From NCBI RefSeq assembly GCF_002006355.2, contig NZ_CP096980.1, forward strand, positions 3,968,001-4,032,000: 64,000 bases of DNA. The letters are read 5' to 3'. This DNA comes from Clostridium felsineum DSM 794. GTDB lineage: Bacteria; Bacillota; Clostridia; Clostridiales; Clostridiaceae. The position numbers and the translations under genes were made by a program. The notes beneath the pieces were generated by a model that worked only from the letters and a program-made list of their open reading frames with translations, was not told where the DNA came from and did not search any database. Below are positions 26,296 to 35,837 of this stretch, in pieces; position 1 is the first letter of the stretch; every line of letters begins with the position of its first letter.

Positions 26296-27303
26296 TTATT
26301 TTTCTGGCAAAATAAATCCAACTTTTCTCATCATTTTAGACACAGTTTTATTGGCTACATAAGATGCCTTTTGTGCTCCTTTTTTGCATATATCCTGAAG
26401 ATATGACTTATCCTTTAAAAGTTCATTTACCTTATTTTGAATTGGCTCTAATTCTTGGATAAGTGCCTCAGCAACATCTTCTTTAAATTTAGCATAGCCC
26501 TGACCTTCATATTTTTTCTCTATATCTGCTGTACTCATACCAGTGCAGCAGCTCATTATATTCATAAGATTTTTTACTCCTGGCTGATCATCGGTATATT
26601 TTACAACTCCAATATTATCAGTTACTGCTCTAGCAACTTTTCTTTTTATAACCTCTGGTGGATCCATTATTAAAATAAAGCTATTTGGGTTATCAGAAGA
26701 CTTTGACATCTTTTTAATAGGCTCTTGAAGACTCATTATCTTTGCACCACCGGTTGGTATATATCCTTCAGGGATCTTAAAGGTTTCACTATAAGTTGAA
26801 TTAAATCTTTGAGCTAAATCGCGAGTAAGCTCAATATGTTGAGTTTGATCTTTTCCAACAGGAACTAAATCAGCTTGATAAATTAATATATCTGCTGCCA
26901 TTAAAACTGGATAATTTAAAAGTCCTGCTCCAATACCAGTATCCTCATATTTTTTTGATTTATCCTTAAATTGTGTCATTCTTGAAAGTTCTCCAACGTA
27001 TGATGTACAATTAAGAATCCACTGAGCTTGAACATGTGCAGGAACATGTGATTGTATAAAAATAGTGTTTTTCTCAGGATCTATCCCTGATGCAATATAT
27101 GTTGCAATAAGCTGAAGTGTTCTTCTTCTTAAATCTTTTGGCTCCTGTTTTACTGTTATTGCATGTAAATCAACTATACAATAATAGCAATCATATTCAT
27201 CTTGAAGCTTAACCCAGTTTTTAATTGCTCCAAAATAATTTCCTATAGTAAGTTCACCTGATGGTTGAATTCCACTAAATATTACTTTTTTATTTTCACC
27301 CAT
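26296..27303 (-). CDS. trpS: Tryptophanyl-tRNA synthetase
   Basis: A 335-residue class Ic synthetase that charges tRNA-Trp. The HIGH equivalent is TIGN at 19-22 in SGIQPSGELTIGNYFG, and KMSKS is at 198-202. The length is typical of bacterial TrpRS. The ATG at 27303 is preceded by AGGAGG. A T-box leader with a TGG specifier controls it, so expression rises when tRNA-Trp is uncharged. Confidence 0.97.
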   Translation of the reverse strand: MGENKKVIFSGIQPSGELTIGNYFGAIKNWVKLQDEYDCYYCIVDLHAITVKQEPKDLRRRTLQLIATYIASGIDPEKNTIFIQSHVPAHVQAQWILNCTSYVGELSRMTQFKDKSKKYEDTGIGAGLLNYPVLMAADILIYQADLVPVGKDQTQHIELTRDLAQRFNSTYSETFKIPEGYIPTGGAKIMSLQEPIKKMSKSSDNPNSFILIMDPPEVIKRKVARAVTDNIGVVKYTDDQPGVKNLMNIMSCCTGMSTADIEKKYEGQGYAKFKEDVAEALIQELEPIQNKVNELLKDKSYLQDICKKGAQKASYVANKTVSKMMRKVGFILPEK

Positions 27304-27339
27304 AATAAATTTCCTCCTATTAATTTAAATTCACAAAAA

Positions 27340-27600
27340 AATAAAACGCCCCAAAGAACTAAAGTTCTATAGGGCGTAGATATTTCACGCGGTACCACCT
27401 ATTTTCAGGAGCATAACTCCCCTCAAAATAATGTATATCCTTTAACGCAGGCTACGTTTGAAACTAATAATATAAATTATATACTTTCACTCCAAATCTC
27501 AAAGATCCATTCAATTTAATCATAAATACTGTACTTCCACCAAACAACAGTTCTCTTTAATTCTGTTTTTAAATTTACTCTTCTTTTCATCGATTTTCAT
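27340..27600 (-). promoter_or_regulatory. Tryptophan T-box riboswitch with terminator
   Basis: Read on the minus strand: GATGAAAAGAAGAGTA near the 5' end, AGAGAACTG of stem I, specifier TGG (Trp) at 27509-27507, and the T-box core AGGTGGTACCGCGT at 27400-27387. The terminator follows: ACGCCC at 27377-27372 pairs with GGGCGT around an inner AGAACT/AGTTCT helix, then a T-rich tract from about 27343. The amino acid specificity fits the downstream trpS gene. Confidence 0.94.
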
Positions 27601-27616
27601 ATGCTATTTAATATAA

Positions 27617-27645
27617 ATGATAATCTTTATATTTATATTTGTCAA
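27617..27645 (-). promoter_or_regulatory. Promoter of the trpS T-box leader
   Basis: TTGACA (27645-27640) and TATCAT (27622-27617) are 17 bases apart on the minus strand, just upstream of the conserved T-box 5' end. Confidence 0.8.
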
Positions 27646-27670
27646 TATATTTTATTTACTGGAACAAAAA

Positions 27671-27727
27671 CACTAAAAACTGTCAAAAAGTAAAGTTTAA
27701 CAACCTTATCCTTTTAACAGTTTTTAA
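27671..27727 (-). terminator. Terminator of the S53 peptidase gene
   Basis: AAAAACTGT and AAAAG segments (27725-27711 on the minus strand) pair with CTTTT and ACAGTTTTT (27690-27675), followed by more T residues. Confidence 0.7.
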
Positions 27728-27782
27728 ACATACTTAATGCATTAATTCTAAAATATTACATTAAATTTTATGACTGCTTGTC

Positions 27783-29660
27783 CTATTTTCCAAAATTTGT
27801 AGTTAACTTTGCAACATCTGGTATACCTAAACCAGTTGCCTGATTATATATTGTTCCTTTTGTACCTGTATAGAAGATGTTGTCATTATCTACACCTGCA
27901 CTACTAAGTGGAGTTATAGGTGAATTTTTGCTTTGTGCAAATTTATATATTTGTGGATTCCAGAAACCAACCTGTGTATTATTATTATCGTTTATTAAAG
28001 CACATAAACCTGCTAGTTGTGGAGCTACTATGCTTGTACCACCAATAGAAGTCATTTCACCATCATAATATATATTATAACCTGTATAAGGATCTGCATT
28101 CATTGAGATATCAGGCACATTTCTTCCAGTACCTTTACCTGTAACAACCTTTGGAGCACTATCTCTAGTTACATTTAAAAGAAGTACACCATTAGGATTT
28201 GAAGCTGTCCACTGCTCAACGCCTGTATAAGTATTTACACCAGAAACACCTTTTTGATAATCAGGGGTATCGAAGTCTTTACTAAAACCTCCACCACCGC
28301 CAACAAAGTATTTCTCTAATTTTCCATTAGCATATAATCCAGCAGCATCAAATGCAGGATATAAATAATCCCATCCCCATGCACGTTCATTGTCTACTTT
28401 TACTGGTACACCTTTTACAGTTCCCTGCCAAGCTAATGTAGTACCGCCTGCTGCTGTAATATATGGACTATCAGCTGGATTATCTACAGAAAGCTCATAT
28501 GAAGCTGGTGTGTCTCTTTGTGAATCATAAGCTCCTGAGTCACCTGCTGCTGCAAACATCGAAATTCCTTGTGCGGCTGCTTGCATATATAATTGATTAA
28601 ATGCTTCTGCATATTCACGAGTTTCTTGACCTTGTGATGCTGTATACTCAATAAGATCTTCACTTTCTCCCCAACTTGCAGATACTTGATGACATTTATT
28701 TTCATTAATTACTTTAGCAAATGCATCTACAAAACCAGGATCTGTATTTGGTCCAACGTATACATTCATTTTGGCATTTGGAGCCAATGCACCTGATTGC
28801 TCTACATCAAGTGTAGTTTCATCTGCACCATCAGTGCCAGAACCACCGTCAACATTAGTAACTTTTATACGATTTGGTTTAGCTTTTATTCCTTCCTTCT
28901 GCCAGAAAGAATATGCATCATTTGTATTAAATTCTGCTAATGTAACAATACCTATACTCTCATTTTTACCACTAGCACCATTATCATATAGAGGTTGTAC
29001 ATCATAATGTTTTATTAAATCTGAAGGATTAAGAGAAAGTGGACCATTTGCACTTGAAGGTTTTAAATCATTTGGAACCTTTTCAGTTTTTGTTGTATAA
29101 CTTGAATAGTTACTTAAACCTAAGATACATAGTATATTTTCTGCAACCTTTTTAGGAAGTTTAGGCTGCTTTTTAGTTGCACGGAATGTCTTTCCTTTAT
29201 ACGATGCATGTTGTAATTCAACACCAAAAGCTTTATTTATTTGGTCTACTGTTCCTGTAGCAGTAACAATTAAATTATCTGGATATACTTCGCTCTTAAT
29301 ACCAAAAGCTTTTAAGTACTCAGTTAATGTGTTCATTTGCTTCAAATTGGGTGCAAACGATTTTTTGAATTCAGCTACACTTAAGTATCTTCTATAATTA
29401 GAACTTTTAGGTGTGACTGTACTGTTAATATAATTTTGAAGTTCAGGTTTGTTTTGAATTTTCATTACAATATCAATTGTAACCTTAGTATTTGGGTCTA
29501 CATCCCCAAAAAATGAAGCCTTATCTGTAATTGTATCCGCTATTCCCTCTGAAACTCCAACATTACCTTGAGTTTCTGCATGAGTAATACTTGTAAAACT
29601 TCCCATGCTTAAAAGTATTGCTGCACTTATTGACAGCATTGTTTTTGTACACTTATTCAT
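27783..29660 (-). CDS. Secreted S53 (sedolisin/kumamolisin-type) serine-carboxyl peptidase
   Basis: A 625-residue precursor. Residues 1-28 are a Sec signal peptide ending in THA. A Pro-kumamolisin activation domain spans about 40-180, and the catalytic domain about 205-620. The S53 triad is visible: Glu281 and Asp285 in ADETTLDVEQ, and Ser543 in GGTSIVAP; Asp374 in AAGDSGAYD is the oxyanion residue. The C-terminal DNDNIFYTG and GLGIPD regions fit the calcium site of the family. Sedolisins work at acidic pH, which fits an acid-forming fermenter. The start is ATG 29660 after AGGGGGAA; an ATG ten codons upstream precedes that site. Its own promoter and terminator are present. Confidence 0.93.
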   Translation of the reverse strand: MNKCTKTMLSISAAILLSMGSFTSITHAETQGNVGVSEGIADTITDKASFFGDVDPNTKVTIDIVMKIQNKPELQNYINSTVTPKSSNYRRYLSVAEFKKSFAPNLKQMNTLTEYLKAFGIKSEVYPDNLIVTATGTVDQINKAFGVELQHASYKGKTFRATKKQPKLPKKVAENILCILGLSNYSSYTTKTEKVPNDLKPSSANGPLSLNPSDLIKHYDVQPLYDNGASGKNESIGIVTLAEFNTNDAYSFWQKEGIKAKPNRIKVTNVDGGSGTDGADETTLDVEQSGALAPNAKMNVYVGPNTDPGFVDAFAKVINENKCHQVSASWGESEDLIEYTASQGQETREYAEAFNQLYMQAAAQGISMFAAAGDSGAYDSQRDTPASYELSVDNPADSPYITAAGGTTLAWQGTVKGVPVKVDNERAWGWDYLYPAFDAAGLYANGKLEKYFVGGGGGFSKDFDTPDYQKGVSGVNTYTGVEQWTASNPNGVLLLNVTRDSAPKVVTGKGTGRNVPDISMNADPYTGYNIYYDGEMTSIGGTSIVAPQLAGLCALINDNNNTQVGFWNPQIYKFAQSKNSPITPLSSAGVDNDNIFYTGTKGTIYNQATGLGIPDVAKLTTNFGK

Positions 29661-29958
29661 AAAACGTTCCCCCTTTTTTATTAATTTCATAAAAATAGTG
29701 TATATTTTTTATTATATACCATATTAATAAATGTTTACAATACCTACATTGATTATTTTTTTGTTATTTGTTTATCAAGTTCGTTAAATTTACATAAAAC
29801 AAATTTCTAATACAGCTATTTACAATGTATTCACTATAAGTAAACTTTTACATAAATTTCGCAAAATCAATATTTTATTTATTAATATTTTAATGTATTA
29901 ATATATTATTTCTAGACATACTATAAATGTTCCATAGTATTTGTGAGGAGGGATTAAT
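29661..29958. other. Divergent intergenic region with an S53-gene promoter
   Basis: This is an AT-rich stretch between the peptidase gene and a small plus-strand gene. On the minus strand TTGTAA (29740-29735) and TATAAT (29716-29711) are 18 bases apart and form a plausible sigma-A promoter for the peptidase. I see no other gene or structured RNA in it. Confidence 0.6.
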
Positions 29959-30162
29959 TTGAATAATAGTAGTAAAACTTACGCTCCTCATATGAGGGAT
30001 TACTTTGATCAGGATCCTAAAGAGGTAAAATCATATTCAGAATATGATTCTACTATGCTTCCTGATCCAGTAGTTGATCCAATAGTATGCAACAATATAG
30101 CTACTTGGGAGTTTGATTATACCTACAATGGGAATGATGACATTTTTAAAACTTCCAATTAA
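29959..30162 (+). CDS. 67-residue acidic protein of unknown function
   Basis: A small open frame starting at TTG 29959, preceded by a strong GAGGAGGG site. The product is acidic and rich in Asp, Tyr and Asn (DYFDQDPKEVKSYSEYDS, then DPIVCNNIATWEFDYTYNG). It has no signal peptide or membrane segment. The short Pro-Asp-Pro repeats in LPDPVVDPIV and the ATWEF segment are distantly reminiscent of small spore-former proteins such as DUF3787, but I cannot assign it. A terminator follows about 110 bases downstream. The strong binding site makes it likely real. Confidence 0.6.
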   Translation: MNNSSKTYAPHMRDYFDQDPKEVKSYSEYDSTMLPDPVVDPIVCNNIATWEFDYTYNGNDDIFKTSN

Positions 30163-30272
30163 TACCTCAGCTGATTAAAGTAGCTCCTAATCCTATACCA
30201 AAAACTAAATTTATGTCTCTTTAAAACATCAAATTCAAAGTAACCTTTATTTTCATATAGTTATTTTGAATA

Positions 30273-30312
30273 AAAATGGGATTGCCTAAAAGCAATCCCA
30301 TTTTCCTTTTTT
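30273..30312. terminator. Terminator between the 67-residue gene and ppk
   Basis: AAAATGGGATTGC at 30273-30285 pairs exactly with GCAATCCCATTTT at 30292-30304 around CTAAAA, then CCTTTTTT. It can serve both convergent genes. Confidence 0.9.
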
Positions 30313-30321
30313 AATATATCA

Positions 30322-32334
30322 TTACTTTTGAAAATATTTCTGAGAATCTATAATAATATTATTACTATTTATTTTCTCATAAGTTCCATTACTCTTTAAC
30401 CTTCTTGCATTTACATTATCCATTAAATATATTTTAAGTTGATTCTTTATAATTAACTTTATTTTCTTATCCTCTATAGGGAATAATATCTCAATTCTCC
30501 TATCTAAATTTCTCGTCATCCAATCTGCACTTGAAAGATATACTTTCTCCTTATTCCCATTATAAAAATAAAATATCCTACTGTGTTCCAAAAATCTTCC
30601 AACTATACTTATAACATTTATGTTCTTGCTTATTTTACCATAATTAGGTCTTAAACAGCATATACCTCTTACTATTAAATCTATTTTCACACCACTCACT
30701 GAAGCTTCATAAAGCTTTTCTATTATTTCCTTATCCTCAAGTGAATTTATTTTAACTATAATTCTAGCATTTTTACCTTCTTTAGCACTTATAATTTCCT
30801 CATTGATTAAATCTATAAATTTCTTTTTCATATTAATGGGTGCTAAAAATAGTTTATTTAAATTGACTATTTTAGAACATCCTGAAAGCATATTAAAAAT
30901 TGATAAAACATCCTTTGTAATAGAATCCTTTGATGTAAATAGCCCTAAATCCGTATAAAAATTAGCTGTAGTCTCATTATAATTTCCTGTTGCCATATGA
31001 ACATATCTTTTAATTCTACTTCCTTCTCGTCTTACCACAATTAAAAGCTTCCCATGAATTTTCAAACCCACAAGACCATATATAACATGACACCCAGCAT
31101 TTTCAAGCCTTTTTGCACAAATTATATTGTTTCGTTCATCAAATCTTGCCTTTAATTCCATAATAACCAGTACTTCTTTGCCATTTTCTGCTGCTTCTAT
31201 TAATGCTTCTATAATTGGTGACTTCTCACTTACTCTGTAAAGCGTTTGTTTTATAGTACATACCTTAGGATCATTTGCTGCCTCCTTTAGGAAATCTACT
31301 ATATATTGAAATCTCTGATATGGATGAGATAAAAGCACATCCTTTTCTTGTATAACCTTAAAAATATTTTTACCTTCAAATTCTTTAACCTTTTTAGGCT
31401 CAAATTTAGGATATCTTAAATAACCATATCCTTTGATATTTGTAATGATATTCAAAAATGTCAAATCTATAGGTCCAGAGATTTTATATATATACTGCTT
31501 ATCTATCTTTAAATACTCCTTTAATTTCTTAAGAAGCCTTTTATCCATATTTTCCTCTACTTCTATCCTTATAATTTCTCCCCTTTTTCTTCTTTTTATA
31601 GAATGTTCAATAGTTTCAAGTAAATCTTCACCTACCTCTTTATCCAGCTTTAAGTCTGCGTTTCTAGTTATTCTATAAGCACTTATACTTAAAATTTTAT
31701 ACCCCTTAAATAATTCAGAAGAAAACATCTTTATAACATCTTCTAAAAGAATAAATTTATTTTTATTAGGAAATTTTACAAGCCTCGATACTGACAAAGG
31801 AAGCTGTAATGTGGCAAATACTAAAGCTTTATTTTCTTTCTCAACTAAGAACGCTAAATTAAGAGCCTTATTATTTAAAAATGGAAAATGTTTATTATTT
31901 TCAATTGCTATTGGAGTTATTAATGATATTATTTTCCTATTATAATAACTACTTATGTATGTTTTTTCTTTATTATTTAAAGCTTCCGGCTTCACAATTA
32001 AAATCTTTTCCTTTTCCAGTTTTTCAGTAAGCTTATTAAAACATTTATATTCTTTATAAATTATAAGTTCAACTCTTCTTCTTATTACTTTAAGCAATTT
32101 TATTGTTTTATTTACATTAGCATTAAATCTATTATTTCTACCATTTAGTCTATTAATTAAAGCTGATACCCTTGTCATGAAAAATTCATCTAAATTAGAA
32201 CTAGTTATTGATAGAAAATAAATCCTTTCTATTAGTGGATTATTTTTATCCTTCGACTCGTCAAACACTCTTTTATTAAACTCTAGCCAGCTAAGTTCCC
32301 TACTTATAAAATTTTTACTTTCAAAAGTTTTCAT
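30322..32334 (-). CDS. ppk: Polyphosphate kinase (PPK1)
   Basis: A 670-residue cytoplasmic enzyme that makes polyphosphate from ATP. Family features in order: FISRELSWLEFNKRV at the N-terminus, SNLDEFFMTRVS, LLSHPYQRFQ, the phosphohistidine region LKIHGKLLIV with GNYNE, and GRFLEHSRIFYF near the C-terminus. The length fits PPK1 (about 690). I start it at ATG 32334, about eight bases after GAGGA; an ATG five codons upstream is possible. It is divergent from a Ppx/GppA phosphatase gene with about 137 bases between them. Confidence 0.95.
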   Translation of the reverse strand: MKTFESKNFISRELSWLEFNKRVFDESKDKNNPLIERIYFLSITSSNLDEFFMTRVSALINRLNGRNNRFNANVNKTIKLLKVIRRRVELIIYKEYKCFNKLTEKLEKEKILIVKPEALNNKEKTYISSYYNRKIISLITPIAIENNKHFPFLNNKALNLAFLVEKENKALVFATLQLPLSVSRLVKFPNKNKFILLEDVIKMFSSELFKGYKILSISAYRITRNADLKLDKEVGEDLLETIEHSIKRRKRGEIIRIEVEENMDKRLLKKLKEYLKIDKQYIYKISGPIDLTFLNIITNIKGYGYLRYPKFEPKKVKEFEGKNIFKVIQEKDVLLSHPYQRFQYIVDFLKEAANDPKVCTIKQTLYRVSEKSPIIEALIEAAENGKEVLVIMELKARFDERNNIICAKRLENAGCHVIYGLVGLKIHGKLLIVVRREGSRIKRYVHMATGNYNETTANFYTDLGLFTSKDSITKDVLSIFNMLSGCSKIVNLNKLFLAPINMKKKFIDLINEEIISAKEGKNARIIVKINSLEDKEIIEKLYEASVSGVKIDLIVRGICCLRPNYGKISKNINVISIVGRFLEHSRIFYFYNGNKEKVYLSSADWMTRNLDRRIEILFPIEDKKIKLIIKNQLKIYLMDNVNARRLKSNGTYEKINSNNIIIDSQKYFQK

Positions 32335-32471
32335 AGCTACCATCCTCATCTGCCTTAAAGTCCTTTATCCTTTAGTATAACTAGAAAACTCTATAATAAA
32401 CGTATAAAATTCTTCTATTAATACTATGCTATAGTTATAAAAACTACTTAATTATATACGAGGTGATAATA

Positions 32472-33971
32472 TTGAAGCATATTGGAATAATTGATATAGG
32501 ATCAAATTCCGTACGACTTTTGTTTATAGAACTTACAAGCAAAAATTCCTTTAAAATTCTAACTGAACTTAAAGAATATGTACGACTTGGTGCAGGCTTT
32601 GATTCTAACGGAAATATTACTACTGAAAAAATAGCTGAACTACTTGAAATTTTAAATTTATATAAGAATTTTTGTGATAAATTTGAAAATAGTGAACTTA
32701 TTATAACTGCTACTGAAGCCTTTAGAAAAGCCAAAAATAGAAACTCCATAGCAAAAAAAATTAAAGATACCCTATCTCTAAATATAAGAATTCTATCTGG
32801 CAAAGAAGAAGCATATTACGATTATTTCTCTGCAATAAATACCTTGGATATTAAGGATGCTCTTGTAATGGATATTGGAGGAGCAAGTACAGAACTTATA
32901 TGGATAAAAGACAGAACTTTAAAAGAATGCGTAAGTCTTCATTTTGGAGCCTTGACTTTAACTGAAAAATTCAAACTTAAGAACTCTATAGATTCAAAGC
33001 AAGAAGAACTTCTAAAAAAGTTTTTATTAGAAAGCTTTAAAGATATTCCATGGATTAAAGATATTTCTACTTCTACATTAATAGGAATAGGTGGAAGCAT
33101 TCGAAATCTAGGCAAAATTTCCAGAAGAAATGAAAACTATCCCTTCGATTTAATACATAATTACATCATGTCTTCAAAGTCAGCTGAAGATATTTATAAT
33201 GAGGTAAAGGACAAATCCACTGAGCAGCGAAAAAAAATAAAGGGATTATCTAAAAACAGAGCTGATATTTTCACTGGTGCTGCTTGTGCAGTTTCATCAC
33301 TAGTAAAGTTAACCAAAATCAAAAAAATCATAATTTGTAGAAATGGTTTAAGAGAAGGGCTATTATTGTCAAATTTATTTAATGACGAGCCAATAGAAAA
33401 TATTCTTGATTTTTCAATAAACAACATACTGCTTAATAATAATGCCAATATTAAACACAGCTTACATGTATATAAGCTTACAAAGCTTCTTTTTTCAGCC
33501 TTAAAAACTATACATAGAATAGATGCTTCCTTTGATAAAGTCATAAAAACAGCTGCTATGCTTCATGATGTAGGAATTAATATCTCTTTCTACTATAATC
33601 ATAGACATTCTTCATATATAATTCTAAACTCTTACCTCTTTGGAATCTCTCACAAGGAACGTATCATAAGTGCTTGTATTGCCATTTATCAAAGAAGTGA
33701 AAACTTAGACTCAATTTTAGAAGAATATAACAGTATACTTGAAAAAGAAGACATCTACGCAATAAAAATTATTGGAGTACTTTTAAGAATTGCTGCAAAT
33801 CTAGATAAAGATTTATCTGGCTCTATTTATGATTTAAACTGCCAAATAGATAATGATATTGTTATAATAAAAACTATTTCCGACAGTTCATCAACCTTTT
33901 TAATTAAAGAAGCTATGGTAAGTTCATCTCTCTTTAAAGCTGCCTTTAATAAATCACTTTATATAGTGTAA
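32472..33971 (+). CDS. ppx: Exopolyphosphatase, Ppx/GppA family, with HD-like C-terminal domain
   Basis: A 499-residue phosphatase of the ASKHA (actin-like ATPase) fold that hydrolyses polyphosphate ends and/or pppGpp. IDIGSNSVRLL and MDIGGASTELIW are the two phosphate-binding motifs, and GIGGSIRNLG the third. The C-terminal part (about 325-480) has an HD-domain-like sequence with HDVG (AAMLHDVGINI), as in longer Ppx proteins. The start is TTG 32472 after GAGGTGA at 32460-32466; a GTG three codons earlier overlaps that site. It is divergent from ppk, so polyphosphate synthesis and breakdown genes share one intergenic region. Confidence 0.92.
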   Translation: MKHIGIIDIGSNSVRLLFIELTSKNSFKILTELKEYVRLGAGFDSNGNITTEKIAELLEILNLYKNFCDKFENSELIITATEAFRKAKNRNSIAKKIKDTLSLNIRILSGKEEAYYDYFSAINTLDIKDALVMDIGGASTELIWIKDRTLKECVSLHFGALTLTEKFKLKNSIDSKQEELLKKFLLESFKDIPWIKDISTSTLIGIGGSIRNLGKISRRNENYPFDLIHNYIMSSKSAEDIYNEVKDKSTEQRKKIKGLSKNRADIFTGAACAVSSLVKLTKIKKIIICRNGLREGLLLSNLFNDEPIENILDFSINNILLNNNANIKHSLHVYKLTKLLFSALKTIHRIDASFDKVIKTAAMLHDVGINISFYYNHRHSSYIILNSYLFGISHKERIISACIAIYQRSENLDSILEEYNSILEKEDIYAIKIIGVLLRIAANLDKDLSGSIYDLNCQIDNDIVIIKTISDSSSTFLIKEAMVSSSLFKAAFNKSLYIV

Positions 33972-34039
33972 AATTTAATAACTTATCCTCTATAAAATTC
34001 ATAATATAAAGTAAACATTGTAATATGTGAGGAGGATTC

Positions 34040-35056
34040 ATGAGAAAAACTTGTTTTAAATTTTTACTATTGTTTACTTTAATATTATGTATCACTTCTG
34101 TAGGTTGTTCAAAATCTACTGACACCTCATTAATTAATGTAAAACTAAATGAAGTTACTCGTTCAATTTTCTATGCTCCCATGTATGTTGCTATAAAAAA
34201 TGGTTACTTTAAGCAAAACGGAATAAACCTTGATCTTTCTACTGGTCAGGGTGCTGATAAAACTATGCAAGATGTTTTAAGTAAAAGTGCCGATATAGGT
34301 TTTTGTGGTCCTGAACAAGTTATATATATTTACAACAAACATAGAAAAGATTATCCTATAATTTTCGCTAAACTTACGCAAAAGGATGGTTCATTTCTTG
34401 TTGGCAGACATAAAGAAAAATCATTTACTTGGAAATCCCTAAAAGGCAAAACAATAATAGGGGGTAGACCTGGGGGTGTTCCTGAAATGGCTTTTGAATA
34501 TGCTCTTAAAAATAATGGACTTAAACCAGGTAAGGATGTAAATATAATAACTAATATAAGTCTTTCCTCTGTAGGTGGAGCATTTAAAGGTGGTACTGGT
34601 GACTATGCTACGTTATTTGAACCTACTGGAAGTCTTCTTGAACAAAATAAGTCAGGATATATAAATGCATCCGTCGGTATTGCATCAGGTTCACTACCAT
34701 ATACTTGCTTCTTCACCACAAAATCTTACATGGATAAAAATCCAAAAGTATTACAAGGCTTTACTAATGCTATTTACAAAGGACAGCTTTGGATGAACAA
34801 ACATTCAGACAAAGAAACTGCTTCTCTTATAAAATCATTTTTTCCTGGAAGCGACATTAATGTAATAGAAAATTCCATAAAAAATTATAAAAGTATTGGT
34901 GCTTATGCATCAGATCCAATCTTAAAAAAAGAAGAAATGGATAGACTTATGACAATAATTCAAGGTTATGATAAAACTATCATAAAGACTAGACCTCCAT
35001 TTAATACCATAACAAATGAAACTTTTGCAAAAGAAGCTGTAAAAAAAGTAAAGTAA
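34040..35056 (+). CDS. ABC importer substrate-binding lipoprotein (SsuA/NMT1-like)
   Basis: A 338-residue lipoprotein with signal peptide and lipobox SVGC (Cys23), then a type II periplasmic-binding fold: APMYVAIKNGYFKQNGI and IGFCGPEQVIYIYNK are typical of the SsuA/TauA/NMT1 group. Substrates in this group are sulfonates, nitrate or pyrimidine precursors of thiamine. I see no thiamine, SAM or other riboswitch in the 68 bases upstream, so the substrate remains open. ATG 34040 follows GAGGAGG. It is the first gene of a three-gene operon. Confidence 0.9.
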   Translation: MRKTCFKFLLLFTLILCITSVGCSKSTDTSLINVKLNEVTRSIFYAPMYVAIKNGYFKQNGINLDLSTGQGADKTMQDVLSKSADIGFCGPEQVIYIYNKHRKDYPIIFAKLTQKDGSFLVGRHKEKSFTWKSLKGKTIIGGRPGGVPEMAFEYALKNNGLKPGKDVNIITNISLSSVGGAFKGGTGDYATLFEPTGSLLEQNKSGYINASVGIASGSLPYTCFFTTKSYMDKNPKVLQGFTNAIYKGQLWMNKHSDKETASLIKSFFPGSDINVIENSIKNYKSIGAYASDPILKKEEMDRLMTIIQGYDKTIIKTRPPFNTITNETFAKEAVKKVK

Positions 35057-35075
35057 GGTTTATGGAGATGATAAA

Positions 35076-35837
35076 ATGGATAAAGTTTATGTAAAAAATG
35101 TATCTGTAAATTATCATTCAGTAAAAACAGAAACAAACGCTCTAAAAAATATAAGTTTTAAAATAAATGATGGTGATTTTGTAAGCATTGTAGGGCCTTC
35201 TGGTTGTGGAAAATCAACTCTTTTAAACATAATAGCAGGACTTTTCCCTCCATCAAGTGGTGAAGTTTTTATAGATAGTTCTCTTGTTAAAGGGGTGTCT
35301 CCAAAAATAGGCTACATGTTTCAAAAGGATAATTTATTTCAGTGGCTTAATGTATGGGATAATATATCTTTGGGGCTTAAAATAAAAAAAGAGTTGAATG
35401 CAAAAACCACAGATAAAATAGAACAACTTCTTGAAAAGTACGATCTTAAAGACTTTAAAAATCATCATCCAAATGAATTATCTGGTGGAATGCGTCAGAG
35501 GGTTGCACTTATAAGGACACTGGTTTTAGATCCTGAAGTTCTTCTTCTAGACGAGCCTTTTTCTGCTTTAGATTATCAAACACGCTTAAATGTTGGAAGT
35601 GAAATATGTGAAATAATCAAAACAGAGGGAAAAACAGCAATAATGGTAACTCATGATATTGCAGAAGCTGTTTCAATTTCTAAAAGAATACTAGTACTTT
35701 CAAAACGACCTGCAGAATTAAAAAAAGATATTTCCATAAATCTTCCTGATATTTCTCCTGTAAAGAGACGTGAATGTACTGATTTTCCACTTTACTTCAA
35801 TAGCGTTTGGAAGGAGATGGATATCAATGAAGGTTAG
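35076..35837 (+). CDS. ABC importer ATP-binding protein (SsuB/TauB-like)
   Basis: A 253-residue ATPase that energises the importer. Walker A is GPSGCGKS at 40-47, the Q loop lies in MFQKD, the signature LSGGMRQR is at 135-142, Walker B VLLLDE at 155-160, and the H loop is in VTHDIAEAV. It follows the binding-protein gene by 19 bases and overlaps the permease gene by 11 bases, so translation of the pair is probably coupled. Confidence 0.95.
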   Translation: MDKVYVKNVSVNYHSVKTETNALKNISFKINDGDFVSIVGPSGCGKSTLLNIIAGLFPPSSGEVFIDSSLVKGVSPKIGYMFQKDNLFQWLNVWDNISLGLKIKKELNAKTTDKIEQLLEKYDLKDFKNHHPNELSGGMRQRVALIRTLVLDPEVLLLDEPFSALDYQTRLNVGSEICEIIKTEGKTAIMVTHDIAEAVSISKRILVLSKRPAELKKDISINLPDISPVKRRECTDFPLYFNSVWKEMDINEG

